A stretch of DNA of 37,067 nt, taken from positions 54,155 to 91,221 of the forward strand of contig DFXM01000028.1 of the NCBI GenBank assembly GCA_002381695.1, in the 5' to 3' direction. The notes beneath the pieces were generated by a model, which worked only from the letters and a program-made list of their open reading frames with translations, was not told the origin of the DNA and ran no database searches. Both the position numbers and the translations under genes were made by a program. Shown here in pieces: positions 31,688 through 37,067 of the stretch (position 1 is its first letter; each line of letters opens with the position of its first letter). This DNA is from Clostridium sp. UBA4108. Its GTDB lineage: Bacteria; Bacillota; Clostridia; Clostridiales; Clostridiaceae.

Positions 31688-34317
31688 AGATTATGAGCGA
31701 ATATACATATCACCATTTGGGAAAGAACAAGCGACATACAATTTCTATAATAATTGCTATTACAATTGCCTCAGCACTTCTATGTTCATTATGTATATTT
31801 GTACATACTTTATGGAAAGGAAAAGTAACCACAGCAATTGAAAGTGCAGGTTACTGGCATGGGGAATTATGGGATGCTATATCAGGTGATAAATTTAAAT
31901 ATGTAACAGAAAACCCAGAGGTTGAAACCACGATGGTTAAAGGATCGTGGATTACTGCTAAACTTTCAAATACAAAACGCCCCTATCTATTAATGAGAGA
32001 TGCAGATGCAAATTTTTGGTCGGATATGGGTTATCAAGATAATCTTATGAAAGGTAAACTTCCTCAAAAATCCGGAGAAATTGTTTTATCAAAATTATTC
32101 TTCTTGGATAATCCTTCGTATAAAATTGGTGATAAGTTGACTCTTCCCATAGGTAATCGTATGTTGGGTGATAAAATGATTAAAACCCAAGATATCAAAA
32201 AATCAGGCGAGACTTTCAAGGCAATAGAGACTAAGACGTATACCATAGTTGGAGAAATAGATAGTTCGGGAGTGTCTGCATATCCCGGATATATTGCTAT
32301 GGGATATTTGGATCCTTCACAAATTCAACATGAAAATGAACTTAATGTTTATATGCGTTTGGTGAGCCCTCGTAAAATATATGAGACATTACCTCAAATC
32401 GCTAAGTCTACGGGATTAACTAAGGATGAATATGGAAAATATAGCGTTCGGTATAATACACCTTTATTAACTTTATATGGAATTAAGGATAAAAATGGTG
32501 AAAACGCTCAAATCATTGCAATAATAGCAATGGTAATAATAATGACTTTACTAGTTATGGGAACATTTATTCTTATTATTTACAATGCGTTTTCACTATC
32601 TGCTAATAGCAGGATTAAACAACTAGGTATCCTAAAAAGTTTAGGAGCAACTCCAAGGCAAATTAGACATTCTGTTATCTATGAAGGGTTTTTGCTCTGG
32701 ATTATTCAATTACCAATCAGTATCATGATAGGATATCTATTTAGCTATATGGTGTCTTCTAAAATTAATGAAATTCTTAGTGTTACAGAGGATTTTAGGA
32801 AAATAAATATTTCCTTTTCATGGGTAGTAGTTGGTTTTGCTATTATTATCTCACTGATTACCGTTTTAATATCGGCATATATTCCAGCAAGAAAAGTGGC
32901 GAAAGTATCAGCTATAGTTGGAATACGTCAAAATAGTAATAAAGTAAAATTTAAAAAACAAAAAATTCACCCAATAATTAAAAAAATATTTGGTATAGAA
33001 GGTGAATTAGCAAAATCACAATTTTCAGCTAACAAAAGAAGTTTACGCACGGCTGTACTATCTCTTTCAATATGTTTTAGCTTAATAGTGGGATATATTT
33101 CCATTGTATCTATGTTAAATTTAGCTGAGTCTAAGGATGATGAAACAAGCAAATATGATATGACGGTTGATCTAAATATTCTTGATGAGCCAAATAAGGA
33201 TATGATAAATCAAATTATTTCTTTGCCTAAAGTTAAGGATAGCGTAATCAGAAGAGAAGTACGTACTTCAATCCATGTAACATCAGAACAGGAGTCAGAT
33301 GTTTTTACAAAATATGGAGGATTTGATGGGATACCAAAAAAATATTATATATTGCATGAAAATGGAAAGTATAGAATTATAACAAATTTAGTTGGATTAA
33401 GCGATGAATCATTTAAAAAGTACTGTAAGGAAATTGGTATTGATTCTGAGAAATATTATCAAGATGGTACAACGACAGGAATATTATTAGACAGCACACA
33501 TCATACACCAAAGGATTCAAAAGTTGGACAAAAAATACCATTACTAAATATAAAAGAGGGTGACGAGCTAGTTTTAAATGAAAAAGTAGAGAAGTATATG
33601 AATACAAATTATAAATTTAATGTTCAAGTTGGAGCTGTTACAGAGATTTCTCCAGGTGAACTAGGAATAGGTGAATACAGCGTAGCTTGTATAGTTCCTA
33701 TGAAAACATATCAAAAAATAGTTAGTAATTTTATACCAGATCGTATGGGTGAATATGCCCGTATGTCAATTGATTTGTTGGTCGGTGATGAGGCTAGTCC
33801 AAGCACAAAGAAAGAACTAACTAAGATTTGTAGTTCTTATCTTGGATCTGAAGATGTTGAAATATGGAGTCTATTGGAGAAAAAAAATTATGACGAATTG
33901 GTTCAAAAAGCTACAGCTACTAGCGTTTTTGCTACAGCCTCGATGATTGGTTTAATTGGTATTTTTAACGCTTTTTCTACCATTTCAAATAATCTTAGAT
34001 TACGGAAGAGAGAATTTGCTATACTTAGATCAGTAGGATTAACACCAAAGGGGTTAAATAAAATGTTGATGCTAGAAGGTTTATTCTTCGCTGTAACACC
34101 TATTATGGTCAGTATCCCAATAATATTATTTATTTGTTGGTTTATGTTAAGATTAGCACCAATTACATTGGCTGAGTTTATACCTGTTTTTCCAGTAGGA
34201 GTAACTTTAACGTATACTATGCTTATAATTGTATCTATTTTCTTATCCTATTCTTTTTCTTCAACATGTGTTAAAAAAAGTAATGTAGTAGAGTCAATCA
34301 AAGATGAAATAGTATAA
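31684..34317 (+). CDS. Large FtsX/MacB-type ABC permease
   Basis: An 877-aa membrane protein with two FtsX domains. One membrane segment lies near 17-42, three at about 275-400, one near 452-478 and three at about 745-862. Extracytoplasmic domains fill about 43-270 and 480-740. Both FtsX units carry the recurring pattern LGILKSLGATPRQIRHS... and FAILRSVGLTPKGLNKM.... Such permeases change conformation to expel, or free targets from, peptide antibiotics. This one is larger than BceB (about 650 aa) and has two outer domains instead of one. Substrate unknown. Confidence 0.88.
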   Translation: MKIMSEYTYHHLGKNKRHTISIIIAITIASALLCSLCIFVHTLWKGKVTTAIESAGYWHGELWDAISGDKFKYVTENPEVETTMVKGSWITAKLSNTKRPYLLMRDADANFWSDMGYQDNLMKGKLPQKSGEIVLSKLFFLDNPSYKIGDKLTLPIGNRMLGDKMIKTQDIKKSGETFKAIETKTYTIVGEIDSSGVSAYPGYIAMGYLDPSQIQHENELNVYMRLVSPRKIYETLPQIAKSTGLTKDEYGKYSVRYNTPLLTLYGIKDKNGENAQIIAIIAMVIIMTLLVMGTFILIIYNAFSLSANSRIKQLGILKSLGATPRQIRHSVIYEGFLLWIIQLPISIMIGYLFSYMVSSKINEILSVTEDFRKINISFSWVVVGFAIIISLITVLISAYIPARKVAKVSAIVGIRQNSNKVKFKKQKIHPIIKKIFGIEGELAKSQFSANKRSLRTAVLSLSICFSLIVGYISIVSMLNLAESKDDETSKYDMTVDLNILDEPNKDMINQIISLPKVKDSVIRREVRTSIHVTSEQESDVFTKYGGFDGIPKKYYILHENGKYRIITNLVGLSDESFKKYCKEIGIDSEKYYQDGTTTGILLDSTHHTPKDSKVGQKIPLLNIKEGDELVLNEKVEKYMNTNYKFNVQVGAVTEISPGELGIGEYSVACIVPMKTYQKIVSNFIPDRMGEYARMSIDLLVGDEASPSTKKELTKICSSYLGSEDVEIWSLLEKKNYDELVQKATATSVFATASMIGLIGIFNAFSTISNNLRLRKREFAILRSVGLTPKGLNKMLMLEGLFFAVTPIMVSIPIILFICWFMLRLAPITLAEFIPVFPVGVTLTYTMLIIVSIFLSYSFSSTCVKKSNVVESIKDEIV

Positions 34318-34345
34318 TACTTTCATACTTGCAAAACCTTATATG

Positions 34346-34384
34346 AAAATAATGGAAGTATCTAACCCATACTTCCATTATTTT
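34346..34384. terminator. Bidirectional terminator between convergent genes
   Basis: A perfect 16-bp stem (34346-34361 with 34369-34384; core AATGGAAGTAT) with loop CTAACCC has T-rich flanks on both strands. It ends both the ABC operon and the leftward gene at 34397. Confidence 0.85.
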
Positions 34385-34396
34385 TATAATCATATT

Positions 34397-35119
34397 TTAA
34401 CTAATTTTCCTAAAGAATTCTTTAAGAAAGTCATAATCTATATCCTTATTTATAACACTATAATGAACATTATCTATAAATACACAGTTGTTTTGAACTA
34501 TGTATAGGGATTCTTTATAGCCATTATTAAATTTCATACCTATAAATAAACCTCCTTCATCTTTATTTCCACAATTAAAAGGATTCCTAATAAGCGTAAA
34601 GTCCTTTAGATTATTTACTAATATCTCTATCTCTCTCGAATCATTACTTTTTGCTTCCATTCCGCCCGCTGTGATATTACCGCTATAGAACATCCTTAGA
34701 GATGCTGATTCTATAGGCTCAGGAATTTTTGAGATTTTTACCATACTCCTTGGGAAAAATAAGAATATAAGCATACCAGCTATGGCTGTAAAGAAAATTA
34801 TACTTATCCACTTATCCTTTTTAGTTCTTTCAACCTTTGCATTGACAACTTTCTCGGTAACTACTTCCATACCTTTTCCTATAGGTAAAATCAAGCTAGC
34901 TATCATAACCCCTCCTATTACAATAAAAGTTAAGTTAATATACTCTAACATCCTGTCAATAGGACTAATAACTAAATAAATTCCCAGGATTAAAAGTATA
35001 TAGGTATTGGTGCCTTTAAATCTTGTATTACAACTTTTACATTTGGCTTCCCCTGCTAAAATCAATGAAAGTTTCTTATAAAAGGGTATACCTCTTTCAC
35101 CACATATAGGGCATTTCAT
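34397..35119 (-). CDS. Zinc-ribbon membrane protein of unknown function
   Basis: A 240-aa protein. The N-terminal cytosolic zinc ribbon has C3/C6 in MKCPICG and C27/C30 in CKSC. Three membrane segments follow (about 39-58, 62-80 and 103-122). An outer C-terminal domain of about 115 residues contains GGMEAKSNDSREIEILVNN. AAGGAG lies ten bases before the ATG. I do not recognise a named family for the outer domain. It is monocistronic between two terminators. Confidence 0.7.
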   Translation of the reverse strand: MKCPICGERGIPFYKKLSLILAGEAKCKSCNTRFKGTNTYILLILGIYLVISPIDRMLEYINLTFIVIGGVMIASLILPIGKGMEVVTEKVVNAKVERTKKDKWISIIFFTAIAGMLIFLFFPRSMVKISKIPEPIESASLRMFYSGNITAGGMEAKSNDSREIEILVNNLKDFTLIRNPFNCGNKDEGGLFIGMKFNNGYKESLYIVQNNCVFIDNVHYSVINKDIDYDFLKEFFRKIS

Positions 35120-35270
35120 AAATGTCTCTCTCCTTTATATCTGTAAGACTCATTTTGGTATTTATGTATTATATTACAATCATATCCTATAGGTTTCCAA
35201 ATGTAAATCTCATAGCCCCGCATGAACTTCACATCCATGATCTAAAGTGTTTCCATGAGCTAAGGTCAAA

Positions 35271-35309
35271 TAAAAAAAGATGCAACTTAAATTCTGTAAG
35301 TAGCATCTT
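35271..35309 (-). terminator. Terminator of the TraX-family gene
   Basis: On the minus strand AAGATGCTACTTA and TAAGTTGCATCTT form a stem (35277-35309) followed by TTTTTTTA. It lies about 60 bp behind the stop at 35372. Confidence 0.8.
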
Positions 35310-35371
35310 CTCTTTCTTTTCTATTTCAACTGTTCAAATATTAAATTTTTCATACCTTATGAGCTGATTTT

Positions 35372-36214
35372 TTATTTAACCAATCCATCTAATACTCTAG
35401 CTAATAATAACAATCCATAAACATGAGCTGGATAGTAAACATAGAACAAGTATTTCATACCTCTACCTTTTTGTCTATTGTAAAGTAATATAAATGGAAG
35501 TGCCAATATCATAAGCCATTGAACATTTAAAAGAAATAAATTGTCTATGGTTAGTCCCCCTGGAAAAACTCCTATAAAAAAATACACTACACAAAATATT
35601 GAATAAAATATTGCAGTTTTCTTTTTGCTACTTAAGCAATAGTAAAAGCCTATACCAAGAATTATAAATATAAGGCCTCCCTCTACCATAAGTGGAGTTG
35701 GCAATAATGTCATTGCTGCCATTATCACTATCCTACTTACCTCTACTGTAGGATTCATGAGTATAGAGAACATACTTACTTGTAAAACTATAATTACTAT
35801 AAATACAAGTATTGGCAATATGATATTTTTACTGTTTTTCTCTTTGATTCCTGCCTTCAATTTATCTATGAAATATAAGAAAAATACAATATAAAACATG
35901 GTGGCGAATATGTTATTAATCACCATGGCTCCTCTTGGATGAGGAATGTATTCATTAGCCAAAGTATTGGCTATGGACATAAATACAGACCATAAGTATA
36001 GTCTCTTCATGTATCCTATTTTATTTCTAGTATAATAAAATCCATTAGCCACCATAAAAATAAATATAGGGGCTGCTATTCTTCCTATAATATGAAACCA
36101 GGAAGGAATATCTATGACTCCTGTCAAAAAGTAGGCTACGTGATCAAATGTCATAAAAATAAGTGCTAAAACCTTTAATTGAAATGAATCTAATCCTTTC
36201 TTAATAAAATCCAT
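35372..36214 (-). CDS. TraX-family membrane protein
   Basis: A 280-aa protein with about seven to eight hydrophobic segments. The start at 36214 (MDFIKKGLDSFQLKVLALI) follows GGAG at seven bases; the ATG at 36235 has no ribosome site. Family features are the early MTFDHVAYFL, RIAAPIFIFMVANGFYYTRN, and the late FYVYYPAHVYGLLLL. TraX of F plasmids acetylates pilin, but in Gram-positive bacteria the family is common on chromosomes and its substrate, probably a cell-surface molecule, is unknown. No other transfer genes are near, so conjugation is not implied. Confidence 0.85.
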   Translation of the reverse strand: MDFIKKGLDSFQLKVLALIFMTFDHVAYFLTGVIDIPSWFHIIGRIAAPIFIFMVANGFYYTRNKIGYMKRLYLWSVFMSIANTLANEYIPHPRGAMVINNIFATMFYIVFFLYFIDKLKAGIKEKNSKNIILPILVFIVIIVLQVSMFSILMNPTVEVSRIVIMAAMTLLPTPLMVEGGLIFIILGIGFYYCLSSKKKTAIFYSIFCVVYFFIGVFPGGLTIDNLFLLNVQWLMILALPFILLYNRQKGRGMKYLFYVYYPAHVYGLLLLARVLDGLVK

Positions 36215-36349
36215 GTAAAATCTCCTCTCTGTCAATCTATAGCTTTATTATACTCAGCTATATAAATTTCACATATTGATTTTAATTACACTAACATTAC
36301 ATTTTTGTCATGTTTATGTGATAGGTTAAACTCCCCCTAATATAAGAAC

Positions 36350-36823
36350 TTATTTCTTTCCTAAATCAGCAACCTGTTTTAAAAAAAATTTCTCAATGTT
36401 TTCATTTATGTTTACATTTGAGAACGCAACTATTGTTGACGTTATAGCATAAGAAGAAATTAAATTTATAAAGGTTTCAATTTCACTTAGCTCAGAAACC
36501 GATAACTTTACTAGAAAGCAGCTCTCACCAGCCACGCGGTAACACCATTCGCTTCTATTATAATTTTCTATAAACCTCTTGAATCTATCATATTCACCAT
36601 TCCTCATGGTAACCTTTATTATACAGTCAACTGGAAAACCAAGCTTACTCTTATTAATTTTTATGGTATAACCTTCAATAATTTCATTATCTTCAAGCTT
36701 TTTTATTCTTTCTGAAATGGAAGTAGTAGAAAGGTTTATTATTTTAGACAATTGTCTTATGGATAATCTACTATTTTTCTGTAATTCTGATAAAATCATC
36801 ACATCTATTTCATCAAATTTCAT
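36350..36823 (-). CDS. Lrp/AsnC-family transcriptional regulator (second)
   Basis: A 157-aa regulator. The winged helix-turn-helix is LSIRQLSKIINLSTTSISERI (about 18-38), followed by a ligand-binding RAM-like domain with CYRVAGESCFLVKLSV. AAAAGGAG precedes the ATG. It resembles, but is clearly distinct from, the regulator at 15126-15569. It is a lone gene, and its targets are not visible in the window. Confidence 0.92.
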   Translation of the reverse strand: MKFDEIDVMILSELQKNSRLSIRQLSKIINLSTTSISERIKKLEDNEIIEGYTIKINKSKLGFPVDCIIKVTMRNGEYDRFKRFIENYNRSEWCYRVAGESCFLVKLSVSELSEIETFINLISSYAITSTIVAFSNVNINENIEKFFLKQVADLGKK

Positions 36824-37022
36824 TTGATATACTCCTTTTAAATATTAGTCCTATTTGTTATATATATTTTCTAATTATATTCTATATGGAATACAAATTA
36901 AAGATTATTGTATATATAATATAGATAGATTCACTTTTAATATGGTATTGATTTTTCAACTTCATATTATTACTACTAGATAAAAAACTCTATTTTAAAA
37001 AAATCTTTCCATTTAAATGAAT

Positions 37023-37067
37023 GGCTTTGTTTTAAATGGTTGTTTATTTTAGAACTACATATTATTG
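37023..37067 (+). repeat. Dispersed intergenic repeat, copy C (reaches the window end)
   Basis: The sequence starts GGCTTTGTTTTAAA, continues TGGTTGTTTATTTTAGAACT and ends ACATATTATTG. Related stretches occur at 11118-11163 and 28795-28848, and in reverse at 1-48. It may continue beyond the window. Confidence 0.55.

Noticed and set aside
35372..36214. The TraX-family gene as a sign of a conjugative element
   Set aside because: No relaxase, coupling protein or type IV secretion gene is in the window, and TraX-family proteins are common in Firmicute chromosomes.
1..37067. CRISPR arrays, tRNA and rRNA genes
   Set aside because: No regularly spaced repeats of CRISPR type and no tRNA or rRNA signature sequences were seen. 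The only repeat array has irregular spacing and repeat-like cores suited to protein binding.

Overview
The window is low-GC DNA with strong AGGAGG-type ribosome binding sites, T-box control and typical clostridial gene families. It most likely comes from Clostridium sensu stricto or a close relative. The sequence alone does not show whether it is a chromosome, a chromid or a large plasmid. The left end looks like a replicon or plasmid-derived module; the rest looks like ordinary accessory and housekeeping clostridial DNA.

Positions 1-4600: two genes with winged-helix character (158-1681 and 2491-3684) flank ten direct copies of a 24-bp element (1865-2419). A promoter abuts the last copy. This has the architecture of an iteron-type replication origin or its autoregulatory region. 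Behind it lie a very AT-rich stretch and a dead IS3-type transposase remnant.

Positions 4600-9100: a soluble PAS-GGDEF diguanylate cyclase, a V4R-domain protein with a second partial V4R module continuing in frame beyond its TGA stop, and a divergent AgrA/AgrC-like two-component pair without agrB or agrD.

Positions 9100-15100: two coupled genes of unknown function (resembling DUF6179 and DUF6323), then the methionine-to-cysteine operon ubiG-mccB-luxS-mccA. That operon is preceded by a T-box riboswitch whose specifier codon (TGC) and T-box discriminator contact (A) both fit tRNA-Cys.

Positions 15100-20000: an Lrp/AsnC regulator divergent from a group II PLP-dependent amino-acid decarboxylase, a 14-TM MFS exporter with a long structured leader, and a CPBP membrane protease.

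Positions 20300-23900: a complete zinc-uptake operon, zur-znuA-znuC-znuB, with a DUF1980/YcgQ-like lipoprotein as its last gene. It is driven by a strong promoter with a palindrome next to its -10 box.

Positions 24100-34400: two consecutive peptide-antibiotic-type modules. The first is a CprRK/CprABC-like (lantibiotic immunity) system with direct repeats in the divergent promoter. The second is an OmpR-type regulator, kinase, MacB-like ATPase and 877-aa FtsX-type permease.

Positions 34400-37067: a zinc-ribbon membrane protein, a TraX-family membrane protein and a second Lrp/AsnC regulator. A dispersed AT-rich intergenic repeat of about 45 bp seems to occur at both window ends and twice inside.
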